The notes under the pieces are model-generated. The model did no database searches and was not told the origin of the DNA. It saw only the letters and a list, made by a program, of their open reading frames with translations. DNA of 64,000 bases from Thioclava pacifica DSM 10166 (GTDB taxonomy: Bacteria > Pseudomonadota > Alphaproteobacteria > Rhodobacterales > Rhodobacteraceae). The stretch covers positions 372,001 to 436,000 of the forward strand of contig NZ_AUND01000001.1 of NCBI RefSeq assembly GCF_000714535.1. The letters run 5' to 3'. The position numbers and the translations under genes are program-made. This document shows, piece by piece, positions 43,167-51,600 of the stretch. The first letter of the stretch is position 1. Every line of letters starts with the position of its first letter.

Positions 43167-43586
43167 ATGACCATGACCAGACGTGATGCGCTGGCGCTGG
43201 CGATGGGCGGCGTTGCCGCGACCATGCTGCCGCTGCCCGCGCTGGCCGACGCTTCGGCCGATGCGATCGCGAAATTCACCGGCGGCGCGGCCGTGGGCGA
43301 GGGTGGCCTCACCCTGACCGCTCCGGAAATCGCCGAAAACGGCAACACGGTTCCGATTTCGGTCGACGCGCCCGGCGCCACCGAGATCTCCGTTTACGCC
43401 ACCGGCAACCCGACCCCGGAAGTCGCCACCTTCAAGTTCGGCCCGCTGGCCGGCTCGCAGATGGCCTCGATCCGTATCCGTCTGTCGAAGACGCAGGACG
43501 TGGTCGCGATCGCCAAGATGGCTGACGGCAGCTTCGTCCAGGCGAAATCGACCGTGAAGGTCACCATCGGCGGCTGCGGCGGCTGA
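43167..43586 (+). CDS. soxY: SoxY, sulfur carrier subunit
   Basis: A 139-residue protein. Its N-terminus MTMTRRDALALAMGG is a Tat signal with a cleavage site near ALADA. The mature domain is Ig-like and ends in the swinging-arm motif GGCGG, with Cys137 as carrier of the sulfane intermediates. SoxY is exported in complex with SoxZ through Tat. GAGAGGAGAG precedes the ATG. soxZ follows 26 bases downstream. Confidence 0.96.
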   Translation: MTMTRRDALALAMGGVAATMLPLPALADASADAIAKFTGGAAVGEGGLTLTAPEIAENGNTVPISVDAPGATEISVYATGNPTPEVATFKFGPLAGSQMASIRIRLSKTQDVVAIAKMADGSFVQAKSTVKVTIGGCGG

Positions 43587-43612
43587 GTAACGGAATCTGA
43601 GGAGTTACCATC

Positions 43613-43939
43613 ATGGACGGCGTTAAACCCCGCGTGAAAGTGCCGAAGAAAGCTTCGGCTGGTGAATCGATCACCATCAAGACCCTGATCTCGCACCCGA
43701 TGGAATCGGGTCAGCGCAAGGACAAGGATGGCAAGGTCATCCCGCGTCAGATCATCAATCGCTTCACTTGCGACTTCAACGGCGAGAACGTGATCGACGT
43801 CACGCTCGAGCCCGCGGTCTCGACCAACCCCTACATCGAATTCGATGCGAAAGTCCCGGCGGCCGGTGAATTCAAGTTCACCTGGTACGACGATGACGGG
43901 TCGGTCTACGAAGACACGAAGTCGATCGAAGTCGGCTGA
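43613..43939 (+). CDS. soxZ: SoxZ, partner of SoxY
   Basis: A 108-residue protein with no signal peptide of its own; it is exported by hitchhiking with SoxY through Tat. The conserved SoxZ pattern is visible: PRVKVPKKASAGESITIKTL, then LISHPMESGQRKD, then IINRFTCDFNGENV and the C-terminal FTWYDDDGSVYEDTK. It forms an Ig-like dimerisation partner that positions the SoxY arm. Three stem-loops follow before soxA. Confidence 0.96.
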   Translation: MDGVKPRVKVPKKASAGESITIKTLISHPMESGQRKDKDGKVIPRQIINRFTCDFNGENVIDVTLEPAVSTNPYIEFDAKVPAAGEFKFTWYDDDGSVYEDTKSIEVG

Positions 43940-43948
43940 TCGGGCTGC

Positions 43949-44043
43949 GGCCCTCGCGATCGTGAGGGCCAAGGCACGCGAGGGAGCGTGCTGACAGACC
44001 AAGGACAGACCTCCGTGCCCGTTTGGGGAGATCGACGGGCACG
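43949..44043 (+). other. Three tandem stem-loops in the soxZ-soxA spacer
   Basis: Hairpin 1 is GGCCCTC/GAGGGCC (43949-43970). Hairpin 2 is GCACGC/GCGTGC (43974-43991). Hairpin 3 is CGTGCCCGT/ACGGGCACG (44014-44043, 12-base loop). All arms are perfect, none has a T-run, and soxA follows within 30 bases. Roles could be mRNA stabilisation, processing or partial attenuation. Confidence 0.65.
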
Positions 44044-44071
44044 GGGAGCACACCCAGGGAGGACACAGAAC

Positions 44072-44932
44072 ATGACGTTGCGCTTCAGCCGCACCATCCT
44101 TGCCGCCACCGCAGCCTTCGCGCTCAGCTCCGCTGCGCTGCACGCCGAAATGGCGGATGACGAACTTAACATCAACGGCGACACCCCGATCACGGTGAAG
44201 GCGCCTGCCGCCTCGCACCTGGAAGGCCATCTCGACGAGGTCTATTCGGGCTGGCTGTTCCGTACGGATGATACCCGTGCGATGGAACAGGACGATTTCG
44301 ACAACCCGATCATGATCTTCGCCGAGAAGGGCATGGACAACTGGAGCGTCGCCGACGGCTCCGAGGGCAAGTCCTGCGCAGACTGCCATGGCGATATCAG
44401 CGAAGGCATGAAGGGCGTGCGCGCCACGATGCCGAAGCTCAACGCTAAGGGCGAGCTGTGGTCGATGGAAGACTACATCAACGACTGCCGTACCAACCGC
44501 ATGGGCGCCGAAGCCTGGGGCTGGGATAGCGGTCCGATGCACAACATGACCGTCGCCATCTCGGTCCAGTCGCGTGGCATGCCGGTCAATGTCACGATCG
44601 ACGGCGATGCCGCTCCGTTCTGGGAGAAGGGCAAGGAGATGTATTACACGCGCTACGGCCAGCTCGAGCTGTCCTGCGCCTCCTGCCACGAAGAGAACTA
44701 CGGCAACTTTATCCGGGCTGACCACCTCAGCCAGGGTCAGATCCAGGCCTTCCCGGTCTACCGTCTGAAGAATGCCGGCGTTGTCTCGATCCACAACCGC
44801 TTCAAGGGCTGTATCCGCGACACGCGCGCCGAAACTTTCGGTGTCGGTTCGCCGGAATTCCACGCGCTCGAGCTCTACGTCGCCTCGCGCGGCATGGGCC
44901 TCGACATCGAAGGCGGCGGCGTCCGTCCCTGA
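44072..44932 (+). CDS. soxA: SoxA, dihaem cytochrome c subunit of SoxXA
   Basis: A 286-residue periplasmic protein with a Sec signal ending near residue 25. Two haem sites are present, CADCH at 102-106 and CASCH at 202-206, so this is the dihaem type. Cys247 (FKGC) matches the persulfide-bearing active-site ligand of haem 2, and Cys139 (NDCR) is a candidate thiolate ligand of haem 1. SoxAX binds thiosulfate to SoxY. The ATG follows GGGAGGACAC. It is followed by a strong terminator rather than reading directly into soxB. Confidence 0.95.
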   Translation: MTLRFSRTILAATAAFALSSAALHAEMADDELNINGDTPITVKAPAASHLEGHLDEVYSGWLFRTDDTRAMEQDDFDNPIMIFAEKGMDNWSVADGSEGKSCADCHGDISEGMKGVRATMPKLNAKGELWSMEDYINDCRTNRMGAEAWGWDSGPMHNMTVAISVQSRGMPVNVTIDGDAAPFWEKGKEMYYTRYGQLELSCASCHEENYGNFIRADHLSQGQIQAFPVYRLKNAGVVSIHNRFKGCIRDTRAETFGVGSPEFHALELYVASRGMGLDIEGGGVRP

Positions 44933-44941
44933 TCTTGATGC

Positions 44942-44977
44942 GCGGGACAGGGTTTGCCCTGTCCCGCCTTCTTTTAT
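44942..44977 (+). terminator. Strong intrinsic terminator between soxA and soxB
   Basis: GCGGGACAGGG and CCCTGTCCCGC are perfect 11-base arms with a TTTG loop and a CTTCTTTTAT tail, just past the soxA stop. It implies a separate soxB promoter or regulated read-through. Confidence 0.85.
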
Positions 44978-44980
44978 CCA

Positions 44981-45030
44981 AACATATTCAAAATTCACTA
45001 TCTGTTTGATTTCGTTTGTCAATTTTTGAA
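44981..45030 (+). promoter_or_regulatory. AT-rich region upstream of soxB with a sox-shared motif
   Basis: AACATATT at 44981-44988 repeats the element at 42554-42561 upstream of soxX, at a similar distance (about 100 bases) from the start codon. TTCAAAATT (44987) and AATTTTTGAA (45021) form an imperfect inverted repeat. This is a likely promoter and operator of soxBCD. Confidence 0.5.
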
Positions 45031-45083
45031 CTGAAAACGGCTCTGTCCGTCGTGCGGGCGGGGAAAAGAAGGAGAGAAACGGC

Positions 45084-46775
45084 ATGATTTCCCGGCGGGA
45101 ATTTCTTCAGGCGAGCTTGGCCGCCTCGACTATCCTCGGCGCTTCGGGCCTGTCGCGCTGGTCGCGTGCGATGGCGCAGCAGTCGCTCACTCAGGATCAG
45201 CTCCTCGAGTTCGAACCGCTGGGCAACGTGACGCTGATCCACATCACCGACATCCACGCGCAAGCCGTGCCGATCTATTTCCGCGAACCCGAGATCAACC
45301 TCGGCGTGGGCGATGCCAAGGGCCGCGCGCCGCACCTGACCGGCAAGGCGTTCCTCGAAGAATTCAAAATCGAGCCGAACACGCCCGAAGCCTATGCGCT
45401 GACCTATGACAACTATGTCGATCTGGCCCGCAGCTACGGCAAGATGGGCGGTATGGACCGTGTTGCGACGATCGTGAAAGCGATCCGCGCCGAGCGTCCG
45501 AACGCGATCCTTCTCGACGGTGGCGACACCTGGCACGGCTCGCTGACCGCGCTCAAGACCGCCGGTCAGGACATGGTCGACATCATGAACAAGCTCGGTG
45601 TCGACGCGATGACCTCGCACTGGGAATGGACCTATGGCGAAGACCGCGTGAAAGAGATCGTGGACACGCTGCCCTTCCCCTTCCTCGGTGCGAATATCTT
45701 CGACGCCGAATGGGACGAACCGGCCTTCGAACCCTACAAGATTTTCGAGCAGAACGGCACGCAGATCGCCGTCATCGGTCAGGCCTTCCCCTACCTGCCC
45801 ATCGCGAACCCGAAATGGATGTTCCCGGACTACTCGTTCGGCATCCGCGAGGAACGCATGCAGGAAGTCGTGGACGAAGTGCGCGGCAAGGGCGTCGATC
45901 TCGTCGTCTGCCTGTCGCACAATGGCTTCGACGTTGACCACAAGATGGCGAGCCGCGTGAAGGGCATCGACGTCATCCTGACCGGTCACACCCATGACGC
46001 CGTGCCGGAGCCGGTACTGGTGGGCGAGACGATCATGATCGCCTCGGGCTCCAACGGGAAATTCGTCTCCCGTGTCGACCTCGATGTGCGTGACGGCAAG
46101 ATGATGGGCTTCCGCCACAAGCTGATCCCGGTCTTCTCGGACGTGATCGAGCCCGACAAGGAAATGGCCGATCTCGTTGCGTCGACCCGCGAGCCCTACA
46201 AGGCGGAGCTGGAAGAGGTTCTGGCCGAGACCAACTCGCTGCTTTACCGCCGCGGCAACTTCAACGGCACCTGGGATGACCTGATCTGCGAGGCGATGCT
46301 CGAAGAGCGCGACGCCGAGATCGCGATGAGCCCGGGCGTGCGCTGGGGCACGACGCTGCTTCCGGGTGACAAGATCACCATGGAAGACCTGCTGACCTGC
46401 ACCTCGATGACCTATGGCGAAAACTATCGCATGGAGATGACCGGCGAGACGATCAAGACCATCCTCGAGGATGTCGCCGACAACATCTTCAACACCGACC
46501 CCTACTATCAGCAGGGCGGCGACATGGTTCGCGTGGGCGGCATGGGTTACCACATCGACGTGAACGCGCCGATCGGTCAGCGCATCTCGAACATGACGAT
46601 CCTCAAGGACGGCTCGGACGTCGACATGGGCCGCAATTATGTCGTGACGGGTTGGGCTTCGGTCAATGAAGGGACCGAAGGGCCGCAGATCTGGGACGTG
46701 GTCGCCGACCACCTTCGCAAGATCAAGACCGTTGACCTGAAACCGAATGACTCGGTGGTCGTGACCGGCGCTTGA
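45084..46775 (+). CDS. soxB: SoxB thiosulfohydrolase
   Basis: A 563-residue periplasmic enzyme with a Tat signal (ISRREFLQASLAAS). It belongs to the metallophosphatase/5'-nucleotidase fold and uses two Mn2+ to release sulfate from the SoxY-bound S-thiosulfonate. Metal-site motifs are ITDIHAQ at about residues 54-60, LLDGGDTWHGS, and GHTHD, with the nucleotidase C-terminal domain after about residue 390. The sequence is full-length. AGAAGGAGAG precedes the ATG. It starts 151 bases after soxA behind a terminator, and probably begins the soxBCD transcript. Confidence 0.96.
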   Translation: MISRREFLQASLAASTILGASGLSRWSRAMAQQSLTQDQLLEFEPLGNVTLIHITDIHAQAVPIYFREPEINLGVGDAKGRAPHLTGKAFLEEFKIEPNTPEAYALTYDNYVDLARSYGKMGGMDRVATIVKAIRAERPNAILLDGGDTWHGSLTALKTAGQDMVDIMNKLGVDAMTSHWEWTYGEDRVKEIVDTLPFPFLGANIFDAEWDEPAFEPYKIFEQNGTQIAVIGQAFPYLPIANPKWMFPDYSFGIREERMQEVVDEVRGKGVDLVVCLSHNGFDVDHKMASRVKGIDVILTGHTHDAVPEPVLVGETIMIASGSNGKFVSRVDLDVRDGKMMGFRHKLIPVFSDVIEPDKEMADLVASTREPYKAELEEVLAETNSLLYRRGNFNGTWDDLICEAMLEERDAEIAMSPGVRWGTTLLPGDKITMEDLLTCTSMTYGENYRMEMTGETIKTILEDVADNIFNTDPYYQQGGDMVRVGGMGYHIDVNAPIGQRISNMTILKDGSDVDMGRNYVVTGWASVNEGTEGPQIWDVVADHLRKIKTVDLKPNDSVVVTGA

Positions 46776-46834
46776 GCCGGTCCCGCCCAGCGATGATTGC
46801 CCCTTTCCCGGGGTTTGAGACTGGAGGAGTAGAT

Positions 46835-48145
46835 ATGGACGACAAGGAACGCCAGGGTAACCCGGCCGCCAGTGCCGCCCTCAGCCGCCGCGGATTTCTT
46901 CGCGCCGGGGCTGCGGTCGGTGCGATGGCCGCGGGTGCCGGTGCAGCGCGCGCAGAAACGCAACCCGATCCCCTGATCACCGAGGTTCAGCCTTGGGCTT
47001 CGGGCTGGGGCGACGGGGTCGATGCGACCCCCTACGGTCTGCCGATTCAATTCGAAGACGACGTGATCCGTCGCAACGTGGGCTGGCTTACCGCCGACGT
47101 GATCTCTTCGATCAACTTCACGCCGATCCACGCCCTCGACGGCACGATCACCCCGACCGGCTGCGCCTTCGAGCGTCACCACTCGGGCGCGATTGAGCTC
47201 AAGAAGGAAGACTACCGCCTGATGATCAACGGTCTTGTCGACAAGCCGCTGGTCTTCACCTACGAGGATCTCGAGCGTTTCCCGCGTGTGAACGCGACCT
47301 ACTTCCTGGAATGCGCCGCGAACTCGGGCATGGAATGGGCCGGTGCGCAGCTCAACGGCGCTCAGTTCACCCAGGGCATGATCCACAACATGCAATATTC
47401 GGGCATCCCGCTGCGCGTGCTGCTCGAAGAGGCAGGGATTACCAACCTCGGCGACAACATCAAGGACAAGTGGGTCTATGTCGAAGGCGCCGACGCGTCC
47501 TCGAACGGCCGCTCGATCCCGCTGGAAAAAGCGCTCGACGACTGCCTCGTGGCGATCAAGGCGAACGGCGAAGCCCTGCGCAAAGAGCATGGCTACCCGG
47601 TGCGCCTCGTGGTTCCGGGCTGGGAAGGCAACATGTGGGTGAAGTGGCTACGCCGCATCGAAGTCACCGACGAGGCCGTCCAGTCGCGCGAAGAAACGTC
47701 GAAATATACCGACACGCTCGCCAATGGTATCTCGCGCAAGTGGACCTGGGTCATGGACGCCAAATCGGTCGTCACCTCGCCCAGCCCGCAAATGCCGATC
47801 AAGCACGGCCCGGGCCCGCTGGTCATTACCGGCATCGCCTGGTCGGGCCGCGGCCACATCACCAAGGTCGACGTGTCGATCGACGGTGGCGCGAACTGGC
47901 AAGAGGCGCGTCTGGCAGAGCCGGGCGTCGACAAGGCGCTGTCGCGCTTCTACCTCGAAATCGACTGGGATGGTAAGGAGATGCTCCTGCAATCCCGCGC
48001 GACCGACTCGACCGGCTATGTCCAGCCGACCAAGGATGCGCTGCGCGCGATCCGTGGCGAGAATTCGGTCTATCACAACAACGGTATCCAGACCTGGTGG
48101 GTCAAGGAAAACGGGGAGTCCGAGAATGTCGAAGTGTCGTCGTAA
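46835..48145 (+). CDS. soxC: SoxC, molybdenum sulfane dehydrogenase subunit
   Basis: A 436-residue sulfite-oxidase-family protein with a Tat signal (LSRRGFLRAGAAVGAM). Cys160 (YFLECAANSG) is the probable molybdenum ligand. The dimerisation domain is at about residues 320-430. SoxCD oxidises the SoxY-bound sulfane sulfur with six electrons, enabling complete oxidation of thiosulfate to sulfate. CTGGAGGAG lies before the ATG. Its last 20 bases overlap the soxD start. Confidence 0.96.
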   Translation: MDDKERQGNPAASAALSRRGFLRAGAAVGAMAAGAGAARAETQPDPLITEVQPWASGWGDGVDATPYGLPIQFEDDVIRRNVGWLTADVISSINFTPIHALDGTITPTGCAFERHHSGAIELKKEDYRLMINGLVDKPLVFTYEDLERFPRVNATYFLECAANSGMEWAGAQLNGAQFTQGMIHNMQYSGIPLRVLLEEAGITNLGDNIKDKWVYVEGADASSNGRSIPLEKALDDCLVAIKANGEALRKEHGYPVRLVVPGWEGNMWVKWLRRIEVTDEAVQSREETSKYTDTLANGISRKWTWVMDAKSVVTSPSPQMPIKHGPGPLVITGIAWSGRGHITKVDVSIDGGANWQEARLAEPGVDKALSRFYLEIDWDGKEMLLQSRATDSTGYVQPTKDALRAIRGENSVYHNNGIQTWWVKENGESENVEVSS

Positions 48146-49247
48146 TCTGCTGCTGGCCACGCTTCTGGCCGCTCCGCTCGTGGCGACGCCTGCCCTGGCC
48201 GAGAAATTCGGTCTGGGGCGCGAGGCTCTGCCCGAGGAAATGAAGGCCTGGACCCTCGAGGTCTTCCCCGACGGCAAGAACCTGCCCGAGGGCTCCGGTT
48301 CCGTCGAGGATGGCGAAGGCATCTTCGCCGACAACTGCGCGGTCTGTCATGGTGACTTCGCCGAAGGCGTGGACAACTGGCCGAAACTCGCAGGCGGCGA
48401 AGGCACGCTGGCCGACAAGGATCCGCTGAAGACCGTCGGGTCCTACTGGCCGTATCTCTCGACGGTGTTCGACTATGTTCACCGCTCGATGCCCTTCGGC
48501 AACGCGCAGACGCTCACCGTCGACGAGACCTACGCGATCGTGGCCTATATTCTCTACTCGAACGACATCGTGGATGACGATTTCGTGCTGACCAAAGAGA
48601 ATTTCCTCGACGTGGAAATGCCGAACGCCGACGGCTTCATCGTGGACAACCGCGACGAGGTCGAGCTGCCGGAATTCACCAAGGCGGCCTGTATGTCGGA
48701 CTGTAAGACCGATGTGCATATCACGCGCAAAGCGACCGTGCTTGATGTGACCCCGGACACGGGTGAGGACGACACTGCTGCGGCCGATGCGCCCGCAGAC
48801 ACCGTCGTTGCTTCGGCCGAGACCGAGACCCCGGCAGCTGAAGCTGCGGCTCAGGACGCGCCTGCCGCGGCTGAAGCCACGGCCGAAGCGGCTCCGGCAG
48901 CCACCGAGGAGACGCTCTCCGCCGATCCCGCGCTGGTTGCCGCCGGTGAGAAGGTCTTCAAGAAGTGCAAGGCCTGTCACCAGGTCGGCGAGGACGCCAA
49001 GAACCGCGTCGGTCCCGTGCTCAACGGGCTGATCGGGCGTCAGGCTGGCACCGTCGATGGCTTCAAGTACTCGAAGTCGATGATCCAGCACGGTGAAGAT
49101 GGTCTGGTCTGGACCGAGGAAACCGTCGAGGCCTATCTCGCCGATCCGAAGGGCTATATCCCGAAGAACAAGATGTCCTTCGCTGGCCTCAAAGACCCGG
49201 AAGACGTGAAGGCGGTGCTCGCCTATATCGAAAGCCAGGGTGGCTAA
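48126..49247 (+). CDS. soxD: SoxD, dihaem cytochrome c subunit of SoxCD
   Basis: A 373-residue periplasmic protein with a Sec signal ending at ALAE (residue 26). Haem motifs are CAVCH at 71-75 and CKACH at 281-285, on two cytochrome c domains joined by an Ala/Pro/Glu-rich linker at about 230-270. The second domain resembles class-I cytochromes c. It accepts electrons from SoxC. The ATG lies inside soxC (20-base overlap) after GGGGAG. The frame is open much further upstream but that part antiparallels soxC. Confidence 0.95.
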   Translation: MSKCRRNLLLATLLAAPLVATPALAEKFGLGREALPEEMKAWTLEVFPDGKNLPEGSGSVEDGEGIFADNCAVCHGDFAEGVDNWPKLAGGEGTLADKDPLKTVGSYWPYLSTVFDYVHRSMPFGNAQTLTVDETYAIVAYILYSNDIVDDDFVLTKENFLDVEMPNADGFIVDNRDEVELPEFTKAACMSDCKTDVHITRKATVLDVTPDTGEDDTAAADAPADTVVASAETETPAAEAAAQDAPAAAEATAEAAPAATEETLSADPALVAAGEKVFKKCKACHQVGEDAKNRVGPVLNGLIGRQAGTVDGFKYSKSMIQHGEDGLVWTEETVEAYLADPKGYIPKNKMSFAGLKDPEDVKAVLAYIESQGG

Positions 49248-49258
49248 ACGCTCCCCGG

Positions 49259-49280
49259 TGAGGGCCCAAGGGCCCTCACC
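49259..49280 (+). terminator. Perfect palindrome after soxD
   Basis: GTGAGGGCCC-AA-GGGCCCTCAC is a perfect 22-base palindrome 11 bases past the stop. It lacks a T-run and may stabilise the mRNA end ahead of the terminator that follows. Confidence 0.55.
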
Positions 49281-49317
49281 TCAAAACCGGCAGGGGCCTT
49301 CCGCCTGCTCGTGTTTC

Positions 49318-49351
49318 GACGCCCGCGCTCCCCGCGGGCGTCTCTCTTTTT
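49318..49351 (+). terminator. Intrinsic terminator of the sox operon
   Basis: GACGCCCGCG and CGCGGGCGTC are perfect 10-base arms with a CTCCC loop and a TCTCTTTTT tail. Confidence 0.9.
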
Positions 49352-49363
49352 GGTGACTGCCTT

Positions 49364-49441
49364 GGGGGCTGACTGCCCCCCACCGGGCTTGCAGCCCGGC
49401 TCCCCCCGTGGATATTTGAAGCAATTGGAAGGGGAGGGATC
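49364..49441 (+). repeat. Recurrent hairpin/ATATTT leader element, copy 2
   Basis: GGGGGC/GCCCCC and CCGGGCT/AGCCCGG hairpins precede CCCCCCGTGGATATTTGAAG and a GAAGGGGAGGG ribosome site running into the ATG of the glycerate kinase gene. Confidence 0.55.
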
Positions 49442-50680
49442 ATGGATATCGACGAGCGCGCACGAAAGATTTTCGATGCCGGGGTCGCGGCGGCTGATCC
49501 CGCAGCGGGTGTCGCGGATGCGATGGGCTGGGCCGCGGCGGATGGGCCGAAACGGGGCGGGCGTTGGCAGGTGATTGCGCTCGGCAAGGCGGCGTTGGCG
49601 ATGAGTGCGGCCGCGCTCGATGCGTTGCCAGAGGGCACGCAGGCGCTGGTGGTGACCAATCCCGAAAATGCCGAAGCAGCCAAGATGCGCGCGGGGCTGC
49701 GCCTGATCGCGGGCGATCATCCGGTTCCGGGCGCGGGCAGCGCAGAGGCGGGGCGCGCGATCCTCGAGACCTTGCGCGGGCTGTCCCCGCAGGATCGGGT
49801 TCTCGCGTTGATTTCCGGGGGAGGCTCGGCGCTGGCGGTTGCACCCGCCGGAGGGTTGAGCCTTTCCGACAAAGCCGAGGTCAGCCGGCTGCTTTTGGGG
49901 TGCGGGGCTGATATCACACAGATGAACCTGATCCGCCAGCAGCTTTCCGAGCTGAAGGGTGGCGGCTGGCTTGCGGCCTCGGCTGCGCCGGTGACGGGGT
50001 TGATCCTGTCCGATGTGCCGGGCGACGATCTGCGGGTTATCGCGTCGGGGCCGACCGTGGCACCGATCGGCACGCGGGCTGAGGCGGCGGAGCTTTGCCG
50101 TGAGCTGGGCATCTGGGAGGCGTTGCCGGAGGCGGTGCGGGCGCATCTGGAGCAATCGGGAGATGCCCCGGCGCTGCCAGAGGGGCGCAACCGCCTGATC
50201 GGCGCGAACGGGATCTCGGTCGCGGCGATGGTCGCTGAGGGCGCGCAGGAGGGGCCGTTCGCACTGGAAGGGGATGTTGCAGCTCTCGCGCCGCGTGTCG
50301 TGGCGCTTCTCGACACGATGGCCCCGGGCCAAGCGCTGGTCTTCGGTGGCGAGACCACGGTGACTTTGCGCGGGGATGGTCTGGGTGGGCGCAATCAGGA
50401 ATTGGCGCTGCGCGTGGCCTGCGAGGCCGAGGCTGCAAGCGTGCCGGGCGACTGGCGGTTCCTGTCCGGTGGCACGGATGGGCGCGACGGGCCGACGGAT
50501 GCGGCGGGCGGTCTGGTGGGGCCGGGGAGCTGTCAGGCGGCGCGGGATGCGGGCATCGACCCGAAGGCGGCGCTGTCGCGCAATGACAGCTATCACGCTT
50601 TGAAGGCGGCGGGGGCTTTGCTTGTCACCGGGGCGACCGGGACGAATGTCGCCGATCTCGCCGTGTTGGTGAAAGGCTGA
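49442..50680 (+). CDS. Glycerate 2-kinase/MOFRL family protein
   Basis: A 412-residue protein of the glycerate kinase type-2 (GckA/TtuD) family, annotated in older genomes as hydroxypyruvate reductase. The N-terminal Rossmann-like domain has ALGKAALAM near residue 46, the ISGGGSA motif near 123, and the ILSDVPGDDLRVIASGPTV segment near 182. The MOFRL domain occupies the end, with GGETTVTLRG and SGGTDGRDGPTDAAGG. It should phosphorylate D-glycerate from serine or glyoxylate-derived tartronate metabolism. No partner gene is adjacent. The upstream leader element is shared with other genes. Confidence 0.85.
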   Translation: MDIDERARKIFDAGVAAADPAAGVADAMGWAAADGPKRGGRWQVIALGKAALAMSAAALDALPEGTQALVVTNPENAEAAKMRAGLRLIAGDHPVPGAGSAEAGRAILETLRGLSPQDRVLALISGGGSALAVAPAGGLSLSDKAEVSRLLLGCGADITQMNLIRQQLSELKGGGWLAASAAPVTGLILSDVPGDDLRVIASGPTVAPIGTRAEAAELCRELGIWEALPEAVRAHLEQSGDAPALPEGRNRLIGANGISVAAMVAEGAQEGPFALEGDVAALAPRVVALLDTMAPGQALVFGGETTVTLRGDGLGGRNQELALRVACEAEAASVPGDWRFLSGGTDGRDGPTDAAGGLVGPGSCQAARDAGIDPKAALSRNDSYHALKAAGALLVTGATGTNVADLAVLVKG

Positions 50681-50682
50681 GT

Positions 50683-50793
50683 TCAGCCGCGCTCGGCGAC
50701 CGGAGCGTTCGACGCGGGACGCAGGCGGAGATAGGCTTCGCGGATAAGGGCGATCGCAATGACGGCGAGGGCGAGCGTGTCGAAGGAAACCAT
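50683..50793 (-). CDS. 36-residue single-helix membrane peptide
   Basis: Starting at the ATG at 50793, preceded by AAGGATCGC, the frame gives MVSFDTLALAVIAIALIREA followed by a basic YLRLRP and a short polar tail. One membrane helix with a positive-inside C-terminal flank is likely. It ends 3 bases after the convergent kinase stop. The upstream in-frame start (50913) would add a basic non-membrane extension and is less likely. Function is unknown. Confidence 0.45.
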   Translation of the reverse strand: MVSFDTLALAVIAIALIREAYLRLRPASNAPVAERG

Positions 50794-50932
50794 TTTGCGA
50801 TCCTTGTGACGAAGCCTGTCGAGGCGGTTTCGCGAAGGCAGCCCCCCGCACCTCATCAAATTGCTAACACAATGCGGCACAAAAAAGGCACGATCGCGGC
50901 GATTGCGGGTCACCTTGCACCGAAGCGCGCGA

Positions 50933-51526
50933 TCAGCGTTCGAGGATCAGCGTGCCGCGGGCGAACTCGACCTTCGCGAAACGGGTCAGATAGGTCATGC
51001 CCAGAAGCGAGGTGTCCATCGATCCGCGATTGACCACGGCGCGCAGGTTGGAATCGTGAATCGGGCCAAGATCGAAGCTTTGCAGCCGCACCGGGGCGGT
51101 CGCGACGAGCCCGTTAGCCGTGCGCGCCTGCCCGATATAGGCGAGCTGGCCGGTGTCGATCCCGGCGCGTTCTGCGTCGCGCTGGGTCATCACGATCTGG
51201 CTGGCGCCGGTGTCGACGACGAAACGGATCGGTTTGCCGTTCACCTCGGCCGTCAGGTAGTAATGCCCGTCCTGCGCCTGCGGAACCTCGATGCGGCCAT
51301 CGCTCATCACCGCCTGTTCGGGGATCGTCACCTGTTTTTGGATGTCGGACCAGAGCCCGACCGCGGCGAGCGTGCCCAGAAAGATCAGCCCCCAGATTGC
51401 GGCCTGTTGCAGTGTGCGCCCAGGACGGCGCCGGATCTCGAGCACGAAATAGCCGCCCACCGCGACCAGCAGCAGGCCGAGATAGACCAGCCGCCCCCAA
51501 TTCTCGCTGATGACCTGTTCCACCAT
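50933..51526 (-). CDS. Retropepsin-like aspartic protease with N-terminal membrane helices (TIGR02281 type)
   Basis: A 197-residue protein. Two membrane segments are present (about 12-30 and 42-59). The soluble part is a retropepsin domain with the active-site motif DTGAS at 105-109 (FVVDTGASQIVM) and a flap-like YIGQARTANG. It ends with a pepsin-type SLLGMTYLTRFAKVE. Such clan AA proteases dimerise to form the active site; bacterial members (PerP, SpoIIGA-like) process membrane or developmental proteins. PerP of Caulobacter cleaves PodJ. The target here is unknown. Confidence 0.85.
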   Translation of the reverse strand: MVEQVISENWGRLVYLGLLLVAVGGYFVLEIRRRPGRTLQQAAIWGLIFLGTLAAVGLWSDIQKQVTIPEQAVMSDGRIEVPQAQDGHYYLTAEVNGKPIRFVVDTGASQIVMTQRDAERAGIDTGQLAYIGQARTANGLVATAPVRLQSFDLGPIHDSNLRAVVNRGSMDTSLLGMTYLTRFAKVEFARGTLILER

Positions 51527-51600
51527 TTGCTCTCGTTACGCAGGGTCTCTTTGCAAGGATGTAGGGCGTGTGTGTGCGCTTTCCCAGAGGGCGGTTTGCC

